From: Puniceicoccaceae bacterium
GTDB lineage: Bacteria > Verrucomicrobiota > Verrucomicrobiia > Opitutales > Opitutaceae
Assembly (NCBI GenBank): GCA_007695295.1
Contig: REEB01000176.1
Location: 1 to 35,748, forward strand
Reading direction: 5' to 3'
DNA length: 35,748 nt
Made by a program: the position numbers and the translations under genes. The notes below the pieces were generated by a model. The model searched no databases. It was not told the origin of the DNA and saw nothing but the letters and a program-made list of their open reading frames with translations. Shown piece after piece: positions 1 to 9,466 of this stretch (its first letter is position 1; each line of letters starts with the position of its first letter).

Positions 1-179
1 CGGATCCGCCCGTCGCAGGGCGCCTCGAATTCGAAAACCGACTTGTCGCTTTCGAACTCAGCCACCTTCTGCCCTTTGCTGATCCGGGACTCCGCCTCGA
101 CGAACAAATCGATCAAAGTGAGTTCATGCACAGTGGCGCCCATCGAGGGCACGGGGATTTCGATCAGGAAAGTGGACAT
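1..179 (-). CDS. Lipoyl-domain protein, N-terminal fragment (2-oxo acid dehydrogenase E2-like), cut by window edge
   Basis: Only the first 59 residues lie in the window. They read as a lipoyl/biotinyl attachment domain: an opening hydrophobic strand followed by VPSMGATVHE, then a KGQKVAEFESDKSVFEFEAP stretch in which the lysine of the ESDKS turn is the expected lipoylation site. In E2 subunits of pyruvate- or branched-chain-type dehydrogenases this swinging arm carries acyl groups between active sites. The rest of the protein is off the left edge, so E2 acyltransferase, a free-standing lipoyl carrier, or another biotinyl-type protein cannot be separated; the acidic ESDKS context favours lipoyl. 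An in-frame ATG 14 codons upstream (position 221) is an alternative start; 179 is preferred because the domain begins there. The gene is divergent from murA. Confidence 0.7.
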   Translation of the reverse strand, partial: MSTFLIEIPVPSMGATVHELTLIDLFVEAESRISKGQKVAEFESDKSVFEFEAPCDGRI

Positions 180-373
180 TTCGGTTTTTTGAGCCGCGCC
201 CAGCAAAGCTTCCTTGGCCATGGAGGTCAATCCGCCGCTTGTCCCACCCGCCGCCGACGCCGTTCCTGCAGCCGCCCGCGCCTTGCGCCTTGCAGGGATC
301 GCCGGAGCCTCCCAACATCGCCCGCATTCGCCCGCCCGGCCGTCGCCCGGGTTCGCTTTTTTCCGCTTCGCTC

Positions 374-1678
<1,305 letters not shown>

Positions 1679-1748
1679 GATACGACCCGGCCGGATTGCG
1701 CTTTGCTTTTCCCGGCCCCACCCGCCAAGGTCCTCCCCCAAGCCCTCT

Positions 1749-2792
1749 ATGCCCGAGCCCTCCGACAAAGGCAGCACGTTTTTCACCCGCACCCTTGAGA
1801 GTCCGCTCACCCCGCAGGAAGCCACCCTCCGGCCCACCTGCTTCGACGACTTCACCGGCCAGCGCAAAACCATCGAACGCCTCAAGGTCATGGTCGGGGC
1901 CGCCCGCCGCCGGGGCGATGTGCTCAACCACATCCTGCTCAGCGGCCCTCCCGGGCTCGGCAAAACCAGCCTCGCGCTCATTCTCGGTGCGGAGCTGGGC
2001 ACCCAGGTCCGCATCACTTCCGGCCCCGTGATCGAAAAGGCCGGCGATCTCGCCGGACTGCTCACCAACCTCGAGCAGGGCGACATCCTCTTCATCGATG
2101 AGATCCACCGCATCTCCAAGACCGTCGAGGAATACCTCTACAGCGCGATGGAGGACTTCCGGATCGACATCGTCATCGACCAAGGGCCCAACGCCCGCAG
2201 CGTCCGCCTCAACATCCCGCGCTTCACCCTCGTCGGCGCCACCACCCGCAGCGGCCTGCTCACCGCCCCGCTGCGCAGCCGCTTCACCCTCCAGAGCCGG
2301 CTCGACTACTATGAGCTGCCCGACCTCGTCAAAATCGTCCGCCGCACCTGCGACCTCCTCTCCATCACTGTGCATCCGGACGGCGCCGAAGAACTCGCCC
2401 GCCGCGCCCGCGGCACCCCCCGGATCGCCAACAATCTCGTCAACTTCGCCCGCGACTTCGCCCAGGAGCGCGGTGACGGCGTCATTTCCCGGGCCTCGGC
2501 CTCCGCCGCCCTCGAGCTGCTCGAGATCGATGCCGCCGGCCTCGATGAAATGGACAAACGCCTCCTCCGCCTGCTCGCGCTCAGCCACGGCGGCGGCCCC
2601 GTCGGACTCGGCACGCTCGCGGTCGCCCTTGGCGAAGAGGCCGAAACCATCGAAGAGGTCCACGAGCCCTACCTGATCCAGAGCGGCTACCTCCACCGCA
2701 CGCCCCAGGGCCGGGTCCTGACTTCCCAGGGCTACCTCGCGGTCGGCCTGCCGGGGCCGGACGAACCACCGACCCAGCAACGTCTTCTGTGA
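1749..2792 (+). CDS. ruvB: Holliday junction branch-migration helicase RuvB
   Basis: AAA+ motor that, with RuvA, drives branch migration of Holliday junctions in recombination and repair. The 347-residue product has the family layout: short N-terminal tail, Walker A GPPGLGKT (66-73), Walker B ending in DEIH (117-120), sensor-1 GATTRSG, the arginine-finger region LRSRF, then a RuvB-type lid and winged-helix C-terminus with [17 protein letters not shown] and a terminal [14 protein letters not shown](H)RTPQGR block. The frame is open 36 codons further upstream, overlapping the murA end, but that part is low-complexity; ATG 1749 gives the normal RuvB N-terminus. ruvA and ruvC are not in this window. 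It may be co-transcribed with murA. Confidence 0.96.
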   Translation: MPEPSDKGSTFFTRTLESPLTPQEATLRPTCFDDFTGQRKTIERLKVMVGAARRRGDVLNHILLSGPPGLGKTSLALILGAELGTQVRITSGPVIEKAGDLAGLLTNLEQGDILFIDEIHRISKTVEEYLYSAMEDFRIDIVIDQGPNARSVRLNIPRFTLVGATTRSGLLTAPLRSRFTLQSRLDYYELPDLVKIVRRTCDLLSITVHPDGAEELARRARGTPRIANNLVNFARDFAQERGDGVISRASASAALELLEIDAAGLDEMDKRLLRLLALSHGGGPVGLGTLAVALGEEAETIEEVHEPYLIQSGYLHRTPQGRVLTSQGYLAVGLPGPDEPPTQQRLL

Positions 2793-2888
2793 TCCGGTCA
2801 GGCGCACCCATCCCCGCCCCGGCCGTCGCCCGCCGGCCGTCCCACGCTCCCTGAGCACGACTGCTTCAGCCAACGACATCTTTCCGCC

Positions 2889-5800
2889 ATGCTCCCTCCC
2901 AATCCTCTTCTGCAACTGGTCCCTCCGCGCGTCACCAAAACCCTGCAACGCCTGGAAGAACTCATCTGGAGGCCCCTCGGCAGTCTCGCCATCGAAGCCA
3001 CCGAGGCCAGTCCGCTGCACCGCACGTTCCGGGAGGCCTCCGAACTCGCTCTGAGGCCGGTCGAGCCGCCTTTCCACTGGGGCCGGCTTTTCGACCAAGC
3101 CTGGTTTCGCCTCACCCTCCCCAAGGGCTCTTCCCGCGAGCGCCGTTACCTCCGCTGGAAAAACCAGGGCGAAAGCACCGCCTACATCCGCGGCCGGCCC
3201 CACTTCGGCATCGACATCGCCCATCCCTACTGCCCCCTCCCCTCCTCCGCCCGCGAGGTCTGGATCGAGTCAATCTGCCTCGAGACCGGCATCTGGCACC
3301 CCGAGCACCGCGGCGTCGACCCACAGGGAAGCCGTTGCGACGGCGCCGAGCTGGTCCTGCGCGACGACCACGCCTGGGGCGCTTACCACGACCTCAAGGT
3401 GCTCTTCGAGGTCGTGGTCCTGCTCGCCCGCAAAACCTTTCCCGAAGGCGAAAGCGCTTTCCCCCCCGTTGGTTACAAACGCTTTCTCGACCGGATCCCC
3501 CCGCTCATGCGCCGACTGCTGCGCCACCTTGACGAGGCCATCGATGCTTTCGACACCGGCGGCCCCGCCGAAATGCGCGCCGCCCTCGCCGCCGCCTATG
3601 AGAAACTGCCCGCGGCCGACCCCACCGTCCGCGGCATCCTCACCGGGCACGCCCATATCGACTTGGTCTGGCTCTGGCCCGAGCGGATCGGCGATTTCAA
3701 GGCCGTCCACTCCTTCGCCACCGCCAACCGGCTCATGGAAATGTATCCGGAATTCCGATTCGCCTACAGCCAGCCCGCCAGTTACCGGGCCGTCGGCAAA
3801 CGCTCCCCCGAGCTGCTCCGCCAGGTGAAGCGCCGGATCAAAGCCGGCCAGTGGGAGGCGGTCGGGGCGACCGAGGTCGAGTCCGACACCGTGCTCCCCT
3901 GCGGTGAAGCTCTCGCCCGCAGCTTCCTCGTCGGCCAGGAGGGTTTTGCCGAGCTCACCGGCAAACCCTCCCCCATCCTCTGGCTGCCCGATGTCTTCGG
4001 CTACGCCCCCTGCCTGCCGCAGATCATGAGGGAATGCGGCGTACGCTTTTTCTTCACCACCAAGCTCACCTGGAGCTCCATCACCCCCTTCCCCTACAGC
4101 AGCTTTCTCTGGCGCGGGCACGACGGCAGCGAGGTGCTCGCCCACATCCTCCACGGCGGCGGCTACAACGGCAATGTCGACATCCATGAAATCACCCGCA
4201 TCACCGAATCCTACAAGCAGGCCGACGTGCATGACGAGGTCCTCCTCCCCAACGGTTTCGGCGACGGGGGAGGCGGGGTCACCGAAGAGATGTGCGAACG
4301 CGCCCGCCGCATGGCCGATCTCGCCGGCGCCCCGCCACTGGCCTGGGACCGCGTCGGCGACTTTTTCGACCGCCTCGAACGCGTGCGCGATCGGCTGCCC
4401 GTCTACCAAGGCGAGCTCTATTTGGAATACCACCGCGGCACCTTCACCACCCACGGACAGATCAAGGCGGTCTTCCGCGCCTGCGAGCGCGCCCTCCAGA
4501 CCGCCGAAGCCGCCCGCTGCGCCCGCGGCGGCGACGAGATCAACTCCGAGTGGTGGCGGCGGCTCGTCTTCGCCCAGTTCCACGACTACATCCCCGGCAG
4601 CTCCATCTCCGAAGTGTATTCAGAAGCCCAGGACGAGTTGACCCGCATTACCGCCGAGGCCCTCGGCGATGCCTCCGCCGGCCTTTCCATCGCCGACGGC
4701 AAGGAGGCTCTTTTCAATCCCCTGCCCCACCCGCGCCGCGAAGTCGTGCACCTGCCCGGCCGCCCGGAACCGGCGGCCATCGTCCTCCCTCCACTGGCGG
4801 GGCGGCCGGTCGCCGAACTCGTCCCCCTTTCCAATCTGCCTCCCGTCCGCTCCACCGACCGCAGCCTGGAAAACGGCAACGTGCAGGCCACCTTCGATCC
4901 CCAGGGCCGAATCACCGCCCTGCGCTGCGGCAATGAACCGGTTCATTTCACCGCCCCGGCAGGAGGCTTCGCCCTTTACCCGGACCGGCCGCACCTCTTC
5001 GAGGCCTGGGACATCGACCGCCAGACCCTCGCCCTCGGCAAACCCGTGGACACGCCCGCTTCCTGCCAGCTCGAGGAAAGCGGCCCGACCCGCGGAGTCA
5101 TCGCCTTCACCCGCCGCCTTGGCGACGCCAGCCGCATCACCACCCGCTACCGCCTTGATGCCGGCGCCTCCTGCCTGCGGGTGGAATACGAACTCGACTG
5201 GCAGGAAAAACACACCCTCCTCAAAGTCCTCTACCCCACCGCCCACGCCGGCGCCATGGCCCGCTTCGGCGTGCCTTTCGGCAGCGTGCTCCGACCGCAG
5301 CAACCCGGCCCGCAGGATGTCGAGGCCATGTGGGAGGTGTCCGCCAGCCGCTGGGCCGCCGTCACCGACGATGGCGAGCAGGACGGATTCTTCCTCGTCA
5401 CCGAGGCCAAGTACGGCTTTTCCGCCCGCTCCGGCTGCCTCACCCTCTCCCTCGTTCGCAGCGCCACCATCACCGGCGAGGGCAAGGGCTACCACCACGT
5501 CTACCCCCCCGCCATCCGCCGGGAAAAAGCGGCCTCCGAGGTCTCCGACATCGGTATCCACAGGATCAATACAGCGATCGGCCGTTACAGCGCCGGCCTC
5601 GCCCGCGAGGATCACCCCGCCGCCCTCGCCGACACGCTTTTCACTCCGCTGGTGAGTTACCGGGGGCCGGCCGTCGAGGCCGGGCTGGTGAAAATCGAGG
5701 GCGATCCCGGCCTCCTCCCCGTCTGGGCGCGCCCCGCCGGGCCGGGCGCCTGGTTTCTGCGCCTCAACGAGGTCGCGGGCCGCCGCGGCACGGCCAAGGT

Positions 5801-5933
5801 TGTGCTTCGCCCCGGCTGTGCCGCCTTCCGCTCCGACCTCCGGGGCGCCGCCCACAATCCCCTCGCCCCACTCACCCAAGTCGATTTCTCCCCCTACGAA
5901 CTCATCACCCTGCGCATCCAGACCGACACCTGA
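2889..5933 (+). CDS. Alpha-mannosidase, glycoside hydrolase family 38
   Basis: 1014-residue GH38 retaining, zinc-dependent alpha-mannosidase. An N-terminal beta domain (about 1-240) precedes the catalytic barrel, which opens with GHAHIDLVWLWP (zinc ligands His256 and Asp258). The nucleophile/zinc ligand Asp368 lies in LWLPDVFGY, and the third-helix ligand His565 in FAQFHDYIPGSS. The rest (about 640-1014) is the usual beta-sandwich C-terminal region. There is no signal peptide, so the enzyme should be cytoplasmic, like the bacterial class that trims imported mannosides; the natural substrate cannot be read from sequence. The gene lies 96 nt after ruvB on the same strand and ends about 50 nt before a strong hairpin terminator, so transcription from murA may run through it. 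Confidence 0.93.
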   Translation: MLPPNPLLQLVPPRVTKTLQRLEELIWRPLGSLAIEATEASPLHRTFREASELALRPVEPPFHWGRLFDQAWFRLTLPKGSSRERRYLRWKNQGESTAYIRGRPHFGIDIAHPYCPLPSSAREVWIESICLETGIWHPEHRGVDPQGSRCDGAELVLRDDHAWGAYHDLKVLFEVVVLLARKTFPEGESAFPPVGYKRFLDRIPPLMRRLLRHLDEAIDAFDTGGPAEMRAALAAAYEKLPAADPTVRGILTGHAHIDLVWLWPERIGDFKAVHSFATANRLMEMYPEFRFAYSQPASYRAVGKRSPELLRQVKRRIKAGQWEAVGATEVESDTVLPCGEALARSFLVGQEGFAELTGKPSPILWLPDVFGYAPCLPQIMRECGVRFFFTTKLTWSSITPFPYSSFLWRGHDGSEVLAHILHGGGYNGNVDIHEITRITESYKQADVHDEVLLPNGFGDGGGGVTEEMCERARRMADLAGAPPLAWDRVGDFFDRLERVRDRLPVYQGELYLEYHRGTFTTHGQIKAVFRACERALQTAEAARCARGGDEINSEWWRRLVFAQFHDYIPGSSISEVYSEAQDELTRITAEALGDASAGLSIADGKEALFNPLPHPRREVVHLPGRPEPAAIVLPPLAGRPVAELVPLSNLPPVRSTDRSLENGNVQATFDPQGRITALRCGNEPVHFTAPAGGFALYPDRPHLFEAWDIDRQTLALGKPVDTPASCQLEESGPTRGVIAFTRRLGDASRITTRYRLDAGASCLRVEYELDWQEKHTLLKVLYPTAHAGAMARFGVPFGSVLRPQQPGPQDVEAMWEVSASRWAAVTDDGEQDGFFLVTEAKYGFSARSGCLTLSLVRSATITGEGKGYHHVYPPAIRREKAASEVSDIGIHRINTAIGRYSAGLAREDHPAALADTLFTPLVSYRGPAVEAGLVKIEGDPGLLPVWARPAGPGAWFLRLNEVAGRRGTAKVVLRPGCAAFRSDLRGAAHNPLAPLTQVDFSPYELITLRIQTDT

Positions 5934-5985
5934 GGCGCGGGCTTGGGCGCGCCGCCGGCCGCCGCACCCATCCGGCCGACAAAGA

Positions 5986-6019
5986 AAAAAGCCCCGCGCA
6001 TCGCAGCGCGGGGCTTTTT
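5986..6019. terminator. Intrinsic (probably bidirectional) terminator after the mannosidase gene
   Basis: A perfect 14-bp inverted repeat: left arm 5986-5999 (AAAAAGCCCCGCGC), six-base loop 6000-6005, right arm 6006-6019 (GCGCGGGGCTTTTT). The GC-rich core followed by a T run is the classical Rho-independent terminator shape, and because the left arm begins with an A run it also works on the opposite strand. It ends the plus-strand murA-ruvB-mannosidase block and could also stop minus-strand readthrough coming from purC. It is the only clear intrinsic terminator recognised in the window. Confidence 0.9.
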
Positions 6020-6350
6020 CGGGAGGAGTATCTGAGACCTCGGCCTCAGGGGAACGGGAGGGAATCGATCAATTGAAAAGGTGGGGAGAGGATACCGAAT
6101 TGACGTTTTTTTAGCAATCGGGCCAAACCGGAACGGTCCTTAAAGCATTCCCTTGGGTAGTATCCCCTAACTCTCCGGCTTCCACGGAAGCGGTCCCGAA
6201 GATTTACCGTGGTTTCCGTCGGCACCACCGCTTGATCACAGTGCGCAAGCGCAGCCTGAACCGCGGTCTTTGACTGAGCCCAACCGGCTTCCCCGCCGCC
6301 CCTCGAAGTGGCCCGACGGCCTGAGCCGGGGCTTCCCCCCCGGGGCCGGA
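6020..6350. other. Non-coding spacer between terminator and purC
   Basis: About 330 bases between the terminator and the convergent 3' end of purC. The composition is more A/T-rich than the genes around it over 6061-6240, with a T run at 6105-6112. A 60-codon frame (6046-6228, minus, GTG CCG ACG near its start) is open but its codon use is unlike the neighbouring genes and it matches no family I recognise. Close to purC there is a short GC hairpin without a T run. I see no RNA gene, mobile element or convincing coding sequence here. Confidence 0.4.
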
Positions 6351-7295
6351 TCAGCCCGGCAAGACGGTCTCTTCGGCTCCCTCCTCCATGGCCGCGGCAA
6401 GCCGGCGCCAGACCGCCACGTAGCGCTCACGCGTGCCGGCGACCACTTCCCGAGGCAGCTCCGGCCCGGGCGGAGTTTTGTCCCAGCTGAGACTCGAAAG
6501 GTAGTCGCGGACATATTGCTTGTCGAAACTGGGCGGGGTCTGGCCGGGCTGCCAGAGTTTGGCCTCCCAGTAGCGGGATGAATCGGGCGTGAGAATCTCA
6601 TCGATCAGCCAAAGGGAACCGTCCTCCCCCCGGCCGAACTCGAACTTGGTGTCGGCCAGTATGAGCCCGGCACGGGCCGCGAGGGCGGAGGCGGCGGCAA
6701 AAAGCCGGAGGCTGGCGGCGCGCACTTCCTCGAAATCCTGCGTCCCGAGAATAGCCCGGGCCCGTTGGAGGGAAAGCGGCTCGTCGTGACCGGCGGCGGC
6801 CTTCGTCGTGGGTGTGAACAACGGCTCGGGAAGCCGATCGGCCTGGCGCAGGCCAGCCGGAAGCGCCTGCCCCCAGAGCGCTCCTTCCCGCCGGTAGGCC
6901 GCCCAACCGCTTCCCGCCAGATACCCTCTCACGACGCATTCCACCGGCAATGGAGTGAGCTTGCGCACCACCATGCTGCGAAAGGCCAGGGCGGGCGACA
7001 GGCGCAGCGCTTCGAAGATGCCTTCCTCGGCCGGGGCATCGAGGTGATTGCGGAAAAGGCCTCGGGTGAAGGCGAACCATGCCCGGCTGATCTGGGTCAG
7101 GCACACTCCTTTGCCCGGGATCGGCGTCGGCAGGATGACGTCGAACGCCGAGATCCGGTCCGTGGCGAGCAGCAGCAGATGATCGCCGAGATCGAAAATC
7201 TCGCGGACTTTGCCGCTGGCGATGCGCGGCAGCGCCTGCGGGAGAGCCGGACAGGGGCGATCGAGTATACCCGAGGGAAGCGAATCCGGAGACAT
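6351..7295 (-). CDS. purC: Phosphoribosylaminoimidazole-succinocarboxamide synthase (SAICAR synthetase)
   Basis: Cytoplasmic purine-biosynthesis enzyme that ligates aspartate to CAIR with ATP to form SAICAR. The 314-residue product has the PurC order: SGKVREIFDLGD near the N-terminus, ATDRISAFDVILPTPIPGKG, the VECVVRGYLAGSGW substrate loop, the LILADTKFEFG motif and IDEILTPDSSRYW, ending with the longer C-terminal helix of the about 300-residue bacterial type. The start is uncertain: the frame stays open to 7484, and ATGs at 7307 and 7295 are both plausible. 7295 is chosen because the homologous core begins soon after and the upstream residues are Arg/Ala/Gly-rich. No Shine-Dalgarno sequence is seen. 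The gene stands alone, divergent from the beta-barrel gene; other pur genes are not nearby. Confidence 0.93.
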   Translation of the reverse strand: MSPDSLPSGILDRPCPALPQALPRIASGKVREIFDLGDHLLLLATDRISAFDVILPTPIPGKGVCLTQISRAWFAFTRGLFRNHLDAPAEEGIFEALRLSPALAFRSMVVRKLTPLPVECVVRGYLAGSGWAAYRREGALWGQALPAGLRQADRLPEPLFTPTTKAAAGHDEPLSLQRARAILGTQDFEEVRAASLRLFAAASALAARAGLILADTKFEFGRGEDGSLWLIDEILTPDSSRYWEAKLWQPGQTPPSFDKQYVRDYLSSLSWDKTPPGPELPREVVAGTRERYVAVWRRLAAAMEEGAEETVLPG

Positions 7296-7531
7296 CCCCG
7301 AGGCCATAGCCGAGGAGCGCCCGGCCAGCAAGTCAGCAATCCCGCCCGCCCAGGCAGGACCAGCGGCGGCGCATCCATCCCGCCTCGGCAACAAACGCCG
7401 GCCCTCTTTCGCCGACGCAGCCCCGGAGGTCCGGTTTTCTCTGGATTTTTCCCCGGATTGATCCTTGATGGAACCCTTTGCCATCCGGCGTCATCACCAC
7501 GGACCACGCCACCGACTGTTCAACAACGATC

Positions 7532-8668
7532 GTGAAACCAACCTCTTTTCTTCTCCTCACCGCCCTTCTTCTCGGCTCCGCGCCGGCGCTTCCTGGCGAG
7601 ACCACCCCGCCCCCAACCCTGCCCGCACCGCCCCCGCTGCCGCCTCAACTGACCCGCGACGCCGTCACCCGCTCTCCCACCAGCAATGTCTTTAGGGTCG
7701 CCTTCCGTGTGCTCGACGGTCCCAGCGTCAGCTTCGCCAATCTCGGTGACCTGCCTCCGTCCGCCGTCGGCGCCCCCACCGGCATCATGGATCGCTTCTA
7801 TGCCGACGGCCGCGTCCTCCGCGATGCCCGCCGGGATGCCGAGGGCAATCCCATACCCGACGACGGCTTCACCAACACCTGGAGGTATAGCCAATCCTCC
7901 CAAATCACCGACGAAGGCAACATCGCCTTCAACGGCTTCCAAGTCAGCTCCATGGGTGCGGCCACCGAGACCGATGCCAAGACCAGCATGGGCTGGGAAA
8001 TCGTCTACGAGCGGCGGTTCGGCAGCTTCGGCGACCGCACTTTCTGGGGGCTGCTGGTCGGGGCTGGCATGGCTGACATCAATGCCCGCAGTATGGAAAC
8101 CATTGTCGCGCGCCTCACCCGCACGACCGATGTCTACTCGCTCGGTGGCGCCACGCCGCCGGCGCCGCCTTACACCGCCCCCTCAAGTGCGATAGTCGAT
8201 GGCGAGGTGGTCGACACCACCGTGCTCCTGGGCAACCAGCCGATCAGCCGCACCACCACCGAGAGCGAGACGGAGGTGGTCGGCGACTGGCAGCTCAAGG
8301 GCGCGTATTATACCTTCCGCTTCGGCCCCACCCTTCGCGTCCACCTCGCCAACCGCTTCGCCCTCCAGGCCAGCGTGGGCGGTTCGGCGTCGTATTACGG
8401 CACCGAGTTTCGAGTCCGCGAGAGGGTTGCGGCCCAAGCCAACGTACCCGCCGGGCAGTTTGTGGACGATTCCGAAAAGAGTGCCTGGATGACGTCCTTC
8501 TTCGCCGAAGCCACCGCAGAATATTGGATTACCCGCGGCACCGGCATCTTCGTAGGCGCCCTTTACACCGGCGGGGGCGACTATTCCCAAAGCGTCGGCC
8601 CCCGCACCGCCCGCCTCAACCAAGGCAGCACCGTCGCCCTCCAAGGCGGCCTCGTCTTCCACTTCTGA
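7532..8668 (+). CDS. Outer-membrane beta-barrel protein of unknown function
   Basis: 378 residues, predicted exported. Starting at GTG 7532 the protein begins with a clean signal peptide (KPTSFLLLTALLLGSAPALPG), followed by a Pro-rich linker of about 25 residues and then alternating amphipathic strands rich in aromatic and small residues (for example YERRFGSFGDRTFWGLLVGAG, LKGAYYTFRFGPTLRVHL, ALQASVGGSASYYG). The last residues, ALQGGLVFHF, end in a C-terminal phenylalanine, the usual signature recognised by the BAM complex. This fits a roughly 10-12-stranded barrel, but I do not recognise a family or cargo. An in-frame ATG at 7478 would place 18 polar residues before the hydrophobic core, so the GTG is preferred. 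It may form a unit with the next two plus-strand genes. Confidence 0.72.
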   Translation: MKPTSFLLLTALLLGSAPALPGETTPPPTLPAPPPLPPQLTRDAVTRSPTSNVFRVAFRVLDGPSVSFANLGDLPPSAVGAPTGIMDRFYADGRVLRDARRDAEGNPIPDDGFTNTWRYSQSSQITDEGNIAFNGFQVSSMGAATETDAKTSMGWEIVYERRFGSFGDRTFWGLLVGAGMADINARSMETIVARLTRTTDVYSLGGATPPAPPYTAPSSAIVDGEVVDTTVLLGNQPISRTTTESETEVVGDWQLKGAYYTFRFGPTLRVHLANRFALQASVGGSASYYGTEFRVRERVAAQANVPAGQFVDDSEKSAWMTSFFAEATAEYWITRGTGIFVGALYTGGGDYSQSVGPRTARLNQGSTVALQGGLVFHF

Positions 8669-8770
8669 GCAGGCTCCGCGGCTCAACCGGAGCCCGCTGC
8701 GGTCGGCCTGGCCACCTTGCGGCCGAGAGAACCATTGCCCGTGGGCAACCCGGTCTTCATGCATTTGATC

Positions 8771-9442
8771 ATGCGACCACCCCGCCCCCGCCTCGCTCGC
8801 TGGCTGCTCCTGATGATCTGGCTCCAGCCGGCGGCATTGCCGGCCGCCGATCCCTCCGGCGACCTCCCCGGCCTCAACCCGCTCGTGCTTGAAATCGCCC
8901 GGGCTTTCCCCGACGGCGGCGGTTACAACCGCCAGTGGACTGGCTCGGGAACCCCTGCGGCCATTCACCATGCCGGCGACCGCATTCTTGCCGCCGGCAC
9001 AGGCGGAACCTACTGCAGCGGCTTCACCTTTGCCGTCGCCATGCAAGCCGCCGAAAGGGCGGGACTGCTCGAAGGAAAATCCGCCGACGCCGTGCGCCGC
9101 TTTCAGAAGGAGTGGTATGGCGCGGTCGAGGATCCGGAAATCCGTGAACGGCAGTGTGCCCTCGCCGTCGGCCGGTTCGGCATCGGCCGCCAGATCACGC
9201 CCGAGGAAGCCCGGCCCGGTGATTTTGCCCAGTTCTGGCGCGTCCGCAGCGGGCACAGCGTGGTTTTTCTCGGCTGGGTCCACGATGCCGAGGGAGCTCG
9301 GGCCGGCCTCCGCTACCGCAGCTCCCAGGGCTCCACCGATGGCATTGGCGACGCCACCGAGTATTTCCAGAACGCCACCGCCGGCGAGGGCCACATCGAT
9401 CCGGTTCGCATCTATTTCGCCCGTCTCGGCCCCGAAGATTGA
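8771..9442 (+). CDS. Secreted protein with a Cys/His hydrolase-like arrangement (possible NlpC/P60- or CHAP-like)
   Basis: 223 residues. A signal peptide is evident: Arg-rich n-region, then WLLLMIWLQPAALPA with cleavage likely after the last Ala. The mature part contains GGTYCSGFTF (Cys82 at the start of a helix) and, about 80 residues later, RPGDFAQFWRVRSGHSVVFLGW (His162). A Cys at a helix start followed by a PGD...GH.V.FLG strand pair is the layout of papain-fold NlpC/P60 and CHAP amidases and peptidases, which often cut peptidoglycan. The match is by arrangement only, and I cannot name the family. ATG 8759, four codons upstream, is an equally possible start. It follows the barrel gene by about 100 nt and precedes the acidic unknown by 24 nt. 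Confidence 0.6.
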   Translation: MRPPRPRLARWLLLMIWLQPAALPAADPSGDLPGLNPLVLEIARAFPDGGGYNRQWTGSGTPAAIHHAGDRILAAGTGGTYCSGFTFAVAMQAAERAGLLEGKSADAVRRFQKEWYGAVEDPEIRERQCALAVGRFGIGRQITPEEARPGDFAQFWRVRSGHSVVFLGWVHDAEGARAGLRYRSSQGSTDGIGDATEYFQNATAGEGHIDPVRIYFARLGPED

Positions 9443-9466
9443 CGGACCGCGCCTCCTTCGCTTTTC

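Noticed and set aside
3270-4583. 437-codon open frame antisense to the mannosidase gene
   Set aside because: Gly/Ala/Glu-rich shadow of a well-supported GH38 gene; similar long antisense frames occur under nearly every gene here.
6046-6228. 60-codon minus-strand frame between the terminator and purC
   Set aside because: Codon use is unlike neighbouring genes and there is no recognisable similarity or ribosome-binding site; treated as spacer.
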